From positions 95,128,511 through 95,192,510 of the forward strand of contig CM067374.1 of the NCBI GenBank assembly GCA_034401795.1: 64,000 nucleotides of DNA, read 5' to 3'. Made by a program: the position numbers and the translations under genes. Origin of the DNA: Chaetoderma sp. LZ-2023a (Eukaryota; Mollusca; Caudofoveata; Chaetodermatida; Chaetodermatidae). Every line of letters starts with the position of its first letter. The first letter of the stretch is position 1. The notes below the pieces were generated by a model. It was given only the letters and a program-made list of their open reading frames with translations, did no database searches and had not been told where the DNA came from. Shown here in pieces: positions 1 through 10,883 of the stretch.

Positions 1-1
1 A

Positions 2-70
2 GAGTTTATGATGAAGATTGGCAAATGGGCCAAACGGGATAAGAATACTAAAAAGATAAAACCAAACTAG
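2..70 (+). pseudogene. Probable 3' tail of LINE ORF1
   Basis: A frame is open from the window edge to a TAG at 68-70. Its short translation is lysine-rich and basic (ends KKIKPN). It stops five bases before the ATG of ORF2. Tx1/L1-type LINEs carry a nucleic-acid-binding ORF1 immediately upstream of ORF2, so position and basic character fit an ORF1 C-terminus. Only about 22 residues are visible, so this is inference from context. It could also be untranslated leader. Confidence 0.35.
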
Positions 71-75
71 GCATT

Positions 76-3000
76 ATGGGTATTATTTATAGATTTATAA
101 TCATAATGCTAATTTGCTCACTCAATTGCTGTGGATTGAATGATGGATTTAAGCAACGCATGTTGCTAGAGAAATTATCTGATTTAAAAGCTGATATCGT
201 CATGCTTCAGGAAACTAAGTTCCATAATGTTAAAGTACTAGAAGACTTCAAACAACTCTCTAAGGGTGAAATATTGTATTCCAATGCCACTGATTTAAAT
301 ACAGGAGTGGCGATCTTGTTTTTACCCAGGTGTTTGAGTTTATTAAATATCATTTCAACGGAAGCTGATAGTAATGGCCGATGGGTCGTGGTGACTGTTG
401 AAATGTCTGGTTCAACACTAAATTTGATGTCTATTTATGCCCCTGCATCCCATTCTCAACGAGGTGCATTTTATTCAGCTCTTCGCCCAGTAATTCATGA
501 TAGATCAGAAAATATTATTATTGGTGGAGATTTTAATTGTGTTTTAAATCCAGAGAAGGATAGGCGTTCGCTATCAATATACTCTGATACGTCTCATCGG
601 CGTTTACAGGAAATATGTGACAGTGAGCACCTTTTGGATAGTTATAGAGTTGCAAACCCTGAATGCTGTGAATATACAAGAGTAACAGCAAATGGTCAGA
701 CAGCCTCTCGGTTAGACAGGATTTATGTACAGAGAGAGCTAAAAGGGTTAATTTCGGATACTGACATATATCCCGTACCTTTTTCTGATCATTGCCTAGT
801 TTCCACTGTGTTAGATAATGCAGAATGGGTTACACGTGGTCCATGTTTTTGGAAACTTAATATTTCCTTGCTGAATGATTTTGAGTACCATCGATGTATT
901 GAAAGTTTCTGGCGTTTTAAGCTCCGGAATATATCAGAATTTGAAAGCTTGATTTTTTGGTGGGAAGATGTTAAACTAGGGTTTGCTAATATATCAAGGC
1001 AATATTCTATTCAAAAGGCAAGGAAAATGCGCAAAGAGGAGAGAAGGTTGATTCGTCTACAAACCTTAATTTTTCGCAAAGTTTCAAGCGGCGATATTCA
1101 CTTGACTGAGGTTTTGGAGGAGACCAGGTTAAAATTATCACAAATAGAAATCTACAGAGCAGAAGGCGCAAAAGTAAGATCAAGAGCCCAATTTTATTCT
1201 GAAGGTGTAAAGCCAACAAAATATTTTTGTGGCCTAGAAAAGTCTAGAGGTGTGGAAAAGATAATTAGGGGCCTTGAAATAAATGGGCAAATTGTTAATT
1301 CAAATAAAGATCAACTAGAAACTGTTCAGGCATTTTATGAAAATTTATATAAGTCTGAAGAAATTGATGAAGAGTTGGCAGCTGAATTACTTGCTAATAT
1401 TAAGGAAACATTGACTCCTCCGTCGGCTGATATTTGTGATGAATATTTAACCTTAGAAGACCTGACTAAATCGCTTAAAACAATGAAGAATGGAAGATCG
1501 CCAGGGGGAGATGGCCTGCCTGTTGAGTTCTACGTTACTTTCTGGCATCTCATTGGTCCGAAATTCTGTGAGATTGTTAAAGGAATTTTCCATCAGGGAA
1601 AACTTCCTTTGACAATGTCTCAAGCACATGTACGTCTGCTATTTAAAAAGGGTGACCGGAGTGATATACGGAATTATAGGCCAATTTCTCTCCTTGGAGT
1701 TGATTACAAGATTATTTCTAGAGCTCTTTCACTAAAACTAGGTCAGGTGCTGGGCGACGTTATTAATCCTGCTCAGACATGTTCAATACCTGGTAGATCA
1801 ATATTAACCAACACTGTGCTCATTAGAGATCTGATTCAGTTAGTTGAAAAGGATAACATTCCAGGTGCCATTGTGGCATTAGATAATGAAAAGGCTTTCG
1901 ATCGTTTGGAGTGGAAGTTTTTGTTGATGTCATTAAATCGATTCGGCTTTGGGCCCAATTTTATTAAATGGATCCTAATATTGTACAATGGCATCACTAG
2001 TAGATACCTTGTGAACAATTTTATAAGCCAGCCAGTTGTCTTAGAACGAGGGGTTCGACAAGGTTGCTCACTGTCAGCACTTTTATTTGTAATTTGTATG
2101 GAAACTTTGGGAGCGACAATAAGAGAAGATATACATTATCATGGACTGTGTATTCGTGGTCTTATGACACCAGTGAAATTATCACAATATTCCGATGATA
2201 CGACTATTTTTGTTGGCCAAAATAGTGATTTTAATCGTTTATATCTTACTTTGGAGAATTTCCAAAAAGCGTCAGGGCTCAAAATTAACAAAGAAAAATC
2301 AGTAGGTTTGTTTTTGGGTTCATGGAAAGATCGAAATGATCAGCCATTAGGCATCAATTGGTCCACTAACATAATACAGATCTTAGGCATTCATTTCAGT
2401 CGAACACACAATGATTCCATTTATTGGACAAACTTGCTTTCTAAAATGAGCAAGAAAATTATTCAACGGAAACATCGACGTCTGACTATTTTTGGCCGGG
2501 CAATAGTGATCAATAATTTGATATTGTCACAACTTTGGTATATTGCTGCAGTTGTTAATATGCCCAAACATGTTGAAAAGGAAATTACCAAGATGATATT
2601 TGATTATTTGTGGGAGGGTAAAACACACCTTGTCTCACAACGTGTCTGTACTAATAATAAGCTTGATGGTGGGCTTTCCAATCCAGACCTAAGAATTAAA
2701 TGCGTCTCGTTAAGGCTGAAATTATTAGATGATTTACTTTATTCAGATAGTCAGTGGGCAAATGTGTCTAGATGCCTTATAGAAAGGTGTATTGAGCCAT
2801 TTTCAGCTAAATCCTTTTTCTGGTCTTCTAAACCTCCACCGAATTACACACAGATTCCATCGATATTTTTGGACATTAAAGCTGCTTTAGCTAAGTTTGT
2901 TCGCAAAGAAGATTCACCTCTTTGCTGGGAGCATGCCTCCAGCCAGTACCTATGGGGGAATGATCATATTCTATATGAAGGCAGAGTTTTATATTACACT

Positions 3001-3904
3001 TCTTTTGCTAAGCATGGTATTCAAAATTTGTGTGATATTGTGGATGTGAAAACTCGAAAATGGAAATCACTATATGACATATCACGAGTAACATCTTTAC
3101 GCCCAATTGACGTGCAGCGCCTTCTAAAACGGTTACAGGAAGCAATTCCAATGGAATGGTTTCTTCTCCCTAATGGGTCTGTGAATGATGCTTGCTCCAA
3201 GTTAATCCTGGAAAGTACTGATGGACGGTTTTCATATACGTTAAGGAATAAGGGGTGGTAAAATATTTTAATGCTGCAGAATATTACTATTCCAAAGGCT
3301 GTCACGGCATGGGAAAGGACTGAACATTCTCCCCAGAGTTGGGATGTGGTTTGGAAAAATATCCATTCACCACACATACCTAATCGAGCAAGAGATGTTG
3401 TCTGGCGATTGCTTCATAGAAAACTATAGGTGGGCCCCCTCCTCAAGAAAGTTGACATAGCAAATAATGACCACTGTCTATTTTGTACAGACACTGAGGA
3501 AACCATTATCCATTTGTTTACAGAGTGTTTGCCCGTCTCCCAATTTTGGATGTACATTGAACAGATATTTAGGAAAATTGTTACAGTTGATATCAACATA
3601 ATCCAAGATGCAATTCTATTTCTTAGACGCTTATAATCTGACTAATAATGCAAAGAAGATCTTTTTATTTTGTTTGAGTGTGGCGGTCTGGGCAATTTGG
3701 AAGCATCGTTGTACGATAGTTAGTGACTCATATACAGGGTTTAACTCCAGGAGTTTTGAAAAATTGAAGTGCCCTTTTCGTGCCTTGTTCTCGTATTGCC
3801 TTAAATGTGAATTTCATGATGCAGTGACTAAAAATAGACTTCATAAATATACATGTATTTGTGCGCTTGGAGCTGTGATTTTGTTTCAAACTACTTTGTT
3901 TTGA
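76..3904 (+). mobile_element. LINE ORF2 (Tx1/L1-like), APE endonuclease + reverse transcriptase, lightly broken
   Basis: This is the replication polyprotein of a non-LTR retrotransposon; it nicks target DNA and reverse-transcribes its RNA there. The first 1061 codons (76-3261) are uninterrupted. The endonuclease spans about residues 15-240: LNCCGLN near 16, LQETKF near 45, GGDFNC near 150, SRLDRIY near 210, FSDHCLV near 236. The reverse transcriptase spans about 500-780: RNYRPISLLG near 532, ALDNEKAFDR near 601, GVRQGCSLSALLF near 659, and YSDD at 705 as the catalytic box (YADD is commoner). After the TAA at 3259 the same frame continues to a TAG at 3427 and then through a CCHC knuckle (C-x2-C-x8-H-x4-C from about 3475). 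A shift to the +2 frame near 3620-3640 then carries the coding signal to 3904. Total coding length is near 1275 codons, usual for L1/Tx1 ORF2. I favour the ATG at 76; ATG 106 is an alternative. RPISLLGVDYK and the apurinic-type nuclease favour the L1/Tx1 group, but the clade is not proven. Confidence 0.9.
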
Positions 3905-4836
3905 TGTTTTCTATATTTAAAAGCTAACTATATATATTTAAATTATTATTTTAAAGCACATGCAAAATTAGTGGTTTTGGAGTGCGTGTGCGTGTGCATG
4001 CATGTGCGCTGACTGTTACTATGTGAAACAGCAGCATTTACTTCACGCAGCGACAGCTCCAACACGGGCATGCACTCCAAAACTCTGCTAATCAGTTTGA
4101 GATGAAAATTGCGAGTGTTTGCTCTGATAGGGTTAAACCTTGTCCCTAAATTTAGGTGGTCGTTTGAACAGGTTAACTCATTTTGGGTTTTTCAATGTTA
4201 ATAAACAATCCAACATTTTTTATTAATAATGTTTGTTCCGGGGTAATTTTAGAATCCGAATCCAAAAGTTAATTGCTTTCGACTAAAATAAATTTAACAT
4301 TCAATGTACTGCTTCCTAATAATAGATTGGAAATACTTATCATGTATACATATAATTGTGTTTGTCCCGGGATAATTATGGAATCTCGTTTTCAAGGTAA
4401 ATTGTATTGTTTGAAATCGTTTGTTAAGTTTCAACCCTCTTCAACTATGTAGGTTACATTGTCACTTCACTAAGCTCGGTGTAATATCTTAGTGTTTACT
4501 TTTTATAGATTATCCTGCGGGGCGTTGATTATTGATTAATTTGTTCCCGATTGACTATGTGTGTGTTAAATACGTCTGATCGCTGTGTTTGTTTCACAGC
4601 CTATGCTCGAGTGGCCTTTTATAATTTTAATGGAAGGTTGATGAGCTAGTTAAAGGGACATATTTAGCTGTTTTGAATTTTTAAATTAATCGTTTGACCA
4701 CTGTATATTTATTGTTTATTTATACACATGACTGATATAATCGTTTGTTCTCTGATTTATTCTATGTTTAATGTGCTTTCAATCAGTTTATTTTTGGGTA
4801 TTATGGATTTCCACACGATCCATTGATCGTGTTACC
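3905..4836 (+). other. Non-coding tract, probably LINE 3' UTR in its first part
   Basis: No coding signal is seen. It begins directly after the LINE reading frame, so at least the AT-rich first part is probably LINE 3' UTR. A foldback lies at about 3970-4095: TTTTGGAGTGC on the left pairs with GCACTCCAAAA on the right, with GT/GC-rich sequence between. A 13-base A-run (4837-4849) ends the tract and could be the LINE tail, but the 5' flank is outside the window, so no target duplication can be checked. Confidence 0.4.
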
Positions 4837-4849
4837 AAAAAAAAAAAAA

Positions 4850-4912
4850 GTATTAGTAGTAGTAGTAGTTGTCGTAGTAGTAGCAGCAGTAGTTGTAGTT
4901 ATAGTAGTAGTG

Positions 4913-4985
<73 letters not shown>

Positions 4986-5080
4986 CAGTAGCAGCAGCAG
5001 TAGTTGTAGTAGTAGTCGTAGTATCAGTGGTAGTAGTAGTAGTAGCAGCAGTAGTTGTAGTTGTAGTAGTAGTAGTAGTT
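4850..5080. repeat. (AGT)n microsatellite
   Basis: About 75 trinucleotide units with AGC and TGT variants follow a 13-base A-run directly. Reading frames through it give poly-Ser, poly-Val or poly-Thr; these are artefacts of the repeat. Position after an A-run at the presumed LINE 3' end suggests the array was seeded by the LINE tail, which is inference. Confidence 0.95.
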
Positions 5081-5603
5081 ACCTGCTGTGAAATTAAACA
5101 GACGCACCTGTAAGCGATGGTATTCTCGGAAGGAAACGCCAAAATATGAAGCGGAACAAACACGTTCCGGCATTCATGATCCACTTTATTCTCTGACTAG
5201 TAACTTGCCAATTATACAATAATTATTTTTCAGAAAGATCACGTCACATTTGAATATTTTTATCTCGCTCGTGGGCTCTTCCTACCAGTTTCTTTTACCT
5301 CAATTGTTGTAAATGATGAATAGCGTCCGCGCGACAACTTCACCCGCGGACTACACCTTCTCAGCTCAACACCGTCACTCAAACATTCGTGCACTTTATA
5401 CTCCATGAAGGAACACTGCCCTAATCCCCATTTGTGTATTCTACTAGGAATGAAATGTCATGTGATTGCGAAGTAAATTAACTAAACTGCGTCTCTAAGC
5501 AGGTTGGACAATGCATTTGGGAAAGCAAGTTAGACGTGGAAGAAGGCGTTTCAATCACATGAGAGATAATAACTAGTAGCTTACCTACGCTATAAATGGA
5601 TTC
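5081..5603. other. Gene-free stretch
   Basis: I see no gene, repeat family or RNA here beyond ordinary AT-rich sequence. Confidence 0.5.
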
Positions 5604-6060
5604 AATTCACCTTTCCAGCGTATCCATCTATCAATCTGACGTCATATGACGTCATAATTAGCGAAGCGGCGCGTAGGACGACGTCATAATCTTTACGTCA
5701 TAAATGATTCTATATCCCCGTCTTTAATTAACTCTTAATATTCCGACACATTGTACGAATTGCATGTCTATATTATTTAATAAACATGCTGTTGAATATT
5801 TCGAAACTAATTTGACCGGACGCTGTTGCTGCTTATGGCAGCAACAGCTTAGCTTCTAGTCAAATTAGTTTCAAACTATTCATCAGAAAGTTTATTATAT
5901 AATTAAGTCATCAAAGACATACACTTCGCATACTTGGCGGAGTTTTCCAGCTTCATGGCGGAGTATTGTCTGCATATTATTATTATGACGTCAACATATA
6001 CGTGAAGTAATTGATTGCGCTATCAATCAATGAGTGACAGATTGGATTCATCCATATTCT
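5604..6060 (+). mobile_element. Family A/B chimeric MITE
   Basis: The left end AATTCACCTTTCCAG and the following TGACGTCA-rich arm are family A. The centre is the shared hairpin (AAACTAATTTGACCGG ... GTCAAATTAGTTTCAAA, around a GCTGTTGCTGC loop stem). The right arm (catcaaagacatacacttcg onward, with TGACGTCA) is family B type. It therefore looks like a recombinant of two families meeting at the common hairpin. The right boundary is approximate. Confidence 0.7.
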
Positions 6061-6129
6061 CTCGTTACAAGATGTTGTGGACTTCACGGTGTCTTAAGAT
6101 TCTTCGCCTCAATTGCGAGTTTGCCCAGG

Positions 6130-6530
6130 AGAGGTGAACGCAGAGATCCGACCTGCCACTCAACAACCTGACGGCATAATAAAAAAGCCATTTCTTAGCT
6201 GATGTGACAATCAAAAACGTCACTTGTTAGCTGACGTCACAATCAAAACGATGTATCTCCGTCAAGAAAGCGGCAATAGTCCGTCAGAAGAATTGTATGT
6301 CTTTTGTGAATTTGCAATATTTGTAACATTTTGTTAAATATTTTGGGGCTAACTTGACTGCGAGCTGTTGCTGTCATAATTTAGTTTCGAAATATCGAAA
6401 ATCTTACCTGAACTGTTGTCGTGAAATTGGAATTCTGGGATTTCAGGATTCAAAATGCTAAACACGATTCGATTTTGCGTAGAACGTTGGTGGAGATTAG
6501 CTGGAAATTGGCAGGGCATAGCTCGAAATG
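6130..6530 (+). mobile_element. Family B MITE copy
   Basis: It carries the family B left arm (GCTGACGTCACAATCAAAA, CGTCA-rich, then GAATTGTATGTCTTTTGTG), a degenerate hairpin (GGGGCTAACTTGACTGCGAG / AATTTAGTTTCGAAATATC) and the family B right arm ending near GGGCATAGCTCGAAATGG. Ends are approximate. ORFs overlapping it are frames opened by chance. Confidence 0.65.
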
Positions 6531-6959
6531 GACCCCTATATTGTCTGAATATATATGTCGCTGTCACGATTCTTGCATTCTTTCGCATTGCCGTGAGGAG
6601 AATGGGTGTTGCCGTGAGAATAGCGTTGGTTATTCCGAAGATATACAACCAATTCTCACATGACATAAAGTTTTACTTACTATCACTATCCTTGCGATAG
6701 ATTTCGCAATAATATACTCCCTATCGCTAGAAATGGACAGTTTGCTCCTCTTATTCGCCTCACTGCACCCCTCATGAGAAATGGTTATCGCTTTGTATAG
6801 CGACGCACTCTCTACGTAGATCGCTATGTCGAATAAAACACGTTGGAAATTAGATACAATTGTAAACGTTTGATTTAAAAATATTATTATGTTTGGGTTT
6901 GTAGACAATGAGCCGGTAAACGACTGTATCCAAATAGATGGATTCATTTCTAGCCATAC
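6531..6959. other. Gene-free stretch
   Basis: Open frames of about 80-120 codons run into this region on both strands, but none has a recognisable domain and they overlap repeat sequence. I do not call a gene. Confidence 0.4.
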
Positions 6960-7330
6960 ATCGCTTATTTTAAGCTTCGCCCCGCCCACCCTTTGCCCGT
7001 GTTGAAATCGATTGCAACATGAATTCCCAGAATCGTCAAAATCAAGGTAACTGTACAGGTAGGCTCTTGAATAATCTAAGACTAATTTGACTGGATGCTG
7101 TTACTGTATCAACACCGCGCTGAGTCAAATTAGTTTCAAAATATCCAAAAGACTGTTTATGAAATAGTAAAGACATACAATCCCCACACTTGGCGGACTA
7201 TTCTATGTTCATAACGGAGCTAGATACGCCAATCATTAAGCATTTCGATTGTGACGTCAGCCTACCTGTGACGTAATTGAATTTGACGTCATATATTTGA
7301 GCGACAGATCGGAACCATCCATTCCAAAAG
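6960..7330 (-). mobile_element. Family B MITE copy
   Basis: In reverse orientation to the copy at 6130. It begins CGCCCCGCCCACC, then has the hairpin AGACTAATTTGACTGG / GAGTCAAATTAGTTTCAAA, the CATACAATCCCCACACTTGG arm, two TGACGTCA sites and an end near GACAGATCGG. Boundaries are judged by eye against other copies. Confidence 0.7.
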
Positions 7331-8230
7331 CGGCATCTGCCACACATCATACTACAGCACAGTGCCATCTCAGTTTTACATTCGAAACGGAGAACGCTTC
7401 AAAACGTTATGCTGAATCTGCAAACAATGACAATCTGCTGTTTTCAGATTAGGGCCTACTTGCGTTATATACAAACTGCAAAAGCGATATTGCACCTGTA
7501 GAGCGCTCTGAGCAAGCGATAGCCGCGCCTCCGTCAGATTGTATTCCGCGATCAATATATCGTGATCTATTGGCGTAATCGGTGTGTATGTGCATCCTAG
7601 GTTATTGCTATGCTGCTAACAGCGTCGAACGTAAACCATTATTAAGCTGCGGTCAAGTCGAACGTGCGCTGCGACTCAACTAGTCACCGCTTGATTTTCC
7701 AGCAACTATCGGCAACTCCCAGCGACCGATTTAGTCTCCGACAGGTTTGACCTGAGCGTACCTGCGATCACTTTACTGTCGATCTCCGTCAATCGCCGTC
7801 CAAAAAATCTCAAATCGCGTGAGTAGCGCATGCTCTACTTCTACGATCGGTTGCGATCGGTTGCCGTCAATCGCAGACAAGTTATTATCGACATGAGCGT
7901 AATTACGATTGTCGGCAACTGAATTATTGGCTGTAGCCAATCAGTATACAGAAACCGATGGATAACAGAGTCAATCATTACTCATTGCACTGGTAAATTT
8001 TCCAAAATCTTCGTTTTATGGCCAGCAAATGAGGAAATTATACAAAATTGCATATTTAAAGGGTTAATTTCTTTAAAGAAATGCCATCGGATTATTTAAT
8101 TAAAACTTGAAATAATTGAATAATCGTGAAAATTTCTACTGCAAAACATATTTCAAATCCTACCTTTTAATTAATCTTTAATGCGATGGGTCACTAAAAT
8201 TTACATTTTGCACAGCGAATGCATGCCATG
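7331..8230. other. Gene-free stretch
   Basis: No coding signal. Around 7780-7890 there is a run of related GATCGGTTGC / CGTCAATCGC motifs in both orientations that I cannot assign to a family. Confidence 0.4.
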
Positions 8231-8234
8231 ATCG

Positions 8235-8300
8235 AGTCAGGCATTCCAGTGATCAATTAAAAAAATAGTCTTCTCTTGGCCTACAACTGGACATTTACAA
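8235..8300. repeat. Family D hairpin fragment
   Basis: One arm only of the family D hairpin: GCATTCCAGTGATCAATT, then ATAGTCTTCTCTTGGCC and a CAACTGGACATTTAC tail like those of complete copies. Confidence 0.6.
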
Positions 8301-8614
8301 ACACCATTGCAGGTTTCGTCATTGATATGTCTTTGTTGTTATGTCGGTGTAATTTGTAACCAGGCTGATTAATCGAGTAATCGCGACTATTCTTACATAA
8401 TCGATCGTGATCTCTCAAAGTAATAATCGCACAAGCCTATTTCACCCTGAATTGGCTGGCCCGATGGGTCGCAAAATGGTTACAAGATAGATGACATTTA
8501 TTCATGCTACTCTCGAGAAAACAAAATTTACATATGTATGTGGTGGTTCAGTGACTACCAGAACAGCAGTTTCTAATGGATGTCGTTTCTGGACAGTGAT
8601 TTACCTCCTCTTGA

Positions 8615-8835
8615 GTCAACTTAACCGTGCAATCGTCAAACTGACCAAAATAACTTTGCAGTGGTCTTCAGACATGTCTATTTGAAAGCCCTAGAGAAGA
8701 GTATTTTTGACTGAGCCAGTCATTCTAGTGGTAAATTTTCAAAAAATACTCTTCTCTCGGCCTGCAGATAGACACAGGCTAAGTAAAAGATTTTAATTTC
8801 CTTAACTATTACCATTTTAATGTTCAAGCCGCCGA
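8615..8835. mobile_element. Family D MITE copy (diverged)
   Basis: Left arm TTTGCAGTGGTCTTCAGAC and GAGAAGAGTATTTTTGA. The central loop is shortened. Right arm GAGCCAGTCATTCTAGTGG, AAATACTCTTCTCTCGG, CCTGCAGATAGACAC. The inverted arms are clear and the outer ends are eroded. Confidence 0.65.
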
Positions 8836-9960
8836 AAAAAATTCAGTGGTAAATTTACTGTCTTGAAAAATATTGACCATCAAAATGTTTAATTAATATA
8901 TCAAGTAGTATTTTGAGCGCTTTGAGGCGCTGTTATGCGTGATTTATATATGGGAATAGAGGCTTGATCCAAACTAATTTTCTCGTTCTGCTCCATACGT
9001 GTACAAACGAAAAATGCCATTAACGGTGATTGTTCTCTTTTAGACTGCGGATAGCGGACTTTTCCGAGAGCAGTGTACATAAATCAGTTAGGGGCGGGGT
9101 GGGGTGTGGGGTGGGGTGTGTGTGTGGATGGGTGGGTGGGGAATAGTATATAGATTTTCAATGATGTCCAATGACAGAATTTATATGGTACGGATATTCA
9201 GCGCATGGGGGTTATTGTTCGACCCGTCAAACGACAGACGTGACTGATACAGCTTTTTCTTGCTGACCCAGTTTCTGGACATTGACGCCTTGTTGGTTTC
9301 TAAAGTTACATTTACTCAGCGTATTGGCGATATTGGGGAAACTGATTTTGCTGAAATTCTATATGGACTTTCATTATCAAATGACACCGTTAGCAGCAAA
9401 ACTGTTTTGTGCACATATACAGAAGTGGTAATTAATGGTATTCTTGCGGAAGAAAGGTACAGAATCATACGTGTTCTATACTGGGAGCCTCGTATCAAGT
9501 ATGTTCCTGACAAGGTCACAAGGATGCATTTAATTTACGTATGACATTAACTGTATGCCTACGTGACAGATTGCGCATGCATTTGCCGAACAGTATGATG
9601 CTAATGAATATGTTCATGTTTCTGAAGTTTCATTCAAAACTGAAGTATTGTCGGTCATGAATATAATGTTTCTTCACTTCCAGTTGTAGTGAACTGGTTC
9701 ATTTTTTAGATTCTCTCTCCTCAGCATAGAAAAATACCCACCCGGTCCAATACTACCATACCGAACAATGCGACTCCAACTGTCCTACATATTATAATTC
9801 AGAAATACGAACTGTTACCTCTACGCCTGTATTACGTTATTCATATTTCCCAACAGCGATCATATACATGTCGAGTATTCACTTGCAATAATTCGGAAAT
9901 TATATTTTATACTTTAAAAAAAGAACAAGTTAGTACTCATCAAAACAGTGTTAGTTCAAT
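8836..9960. other. Gene-poor stretch with a GGGTGTG-rich tract
   Basis: A G/T-rich simple tract lies at about 9089-9145. A 94-codon frame at 9260-9544 (+) begins just after a pyrimidine-rich, CCCAG-ended stretch. Its translation has an unbiased composition but matches nothing I recognise. It could be an exon or chance. A ~45-bp piece near 8905-8935 (TTTTGAGCGCTTTGAGGCGC) recurs at about 50030, so part of this is dispersed repeat. Confidence 0.35.
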
Positions 9961-9961
9961 G

Positions 9962-10325
9962 GCGGAATCCAGTTTTCGATATGCCCCGCCATCTTTAGCT
10001 AAGCTCCACCCCACGCTTCGCCAGTGTTAGTATCGATCAATCCCTGAAACTTCCTAACTATCAATTTCCAGAAAACTATTCTGGTAAGCTGCTGACTATT
10101 TTGAAACTAATTTGACTGGGTGCTGTTGCACAAAATATTCAACAGCATGTTTATTAAATAGTAAAGACAGACAATTCGTACAGCAACGCTTAGTCCGTCG
10201 CCAATTAAGCGTTCGTGACCCAGCTAACTACGTAATTCATGACGCCATTGATTATGACGTCATCCTGCACCTCACGTAGTTAATTATGGCGTCATATGAT
10301 TGATGAGTAAACTGGAATCCTCAAT
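9962..10325 (-). mobile_element. Family A MITE copy, one hairpin arm deleted
   Basis: The GCTATGCCCCGCC-type arm (here GATATGCCCCGCC) leads, followed by CTAAGCTCCACCCC and GATCGATCAATCCC. Only the left hairpin arm TTTGAAACTAATTTGACTGG is complete, and AAAATATTCAACAG follows directly. The CRE-rich arm follows with TATGACGTCATCC. Both termini are diverged from the AATGGACC end. Confidence 0.75.
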
Positions 10326-10883
10326 TCAGGAATAAGCCACTCATGAAAAACATGTCTTATTCTTTGGTCATTCACATCGTAATTTGATGTCTCAGTTTTG
10401 ATTTCTAAGCCGCCCACATCATCAGATGCAATATGATCATCGGTATTGGCGGAAGGGGGCTGCAATTGCAGCACTCAGGCTCGAAGTGATGATGCGATTC
10501 TATTCATCCATAATCAACGTGACTCCTTAATGGCATTGGTGAGGCAAGGTACCTCAAAGCTCCGTTAGAAACTTGGTATCGACAAATTTTATTCTACATA
10601 AATGATTATATTTGGGGGGTTTTATAAGAGATTTTCCCAAATTGTCAATATCGAAGCACTTATGGAGCAAATATTTGTGCGCACTGCATTTATTATGCAT
10701 GAGCAATATCCAAGCTCCCCACCTGATATAAGTTTCCATAGTATTACCACTGGTGTTGTCACATTTAACATGTCTTCGTATATAAGGGCAAAACACATAT
10801 GATGGTACAGAGAAATACTGTGACGCCCATATCGGTTAGTTCCAGTGTTGATAGCATATGTGCCGAATCGCATAATTAAAGTC
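10326..10883. other. Gene-free stretch
   Basis: Frames of 60-90 codons on both strands overlap each other and match no family I know. Confidence 0.4.

Noticed and set aside
4350-4440. Similarity between this block and 53560-53650 as proof of a second LINE copy
   Set aside because: Only short, diverged stretches agree by eye; not enough to claim homology without alignment.
4771-5184. Poly-Ser, poly-Val and poly-Thr frames of about 100-130 codons
   Set aside because: Translations of the (AGT)n microsatellite in different frames; no coding content outside the repeat.
6349-6989. Several 80-119-codon frames on both strands
   Set aside because: They overlap family B MITE sequence and each other; no recognisable domain.
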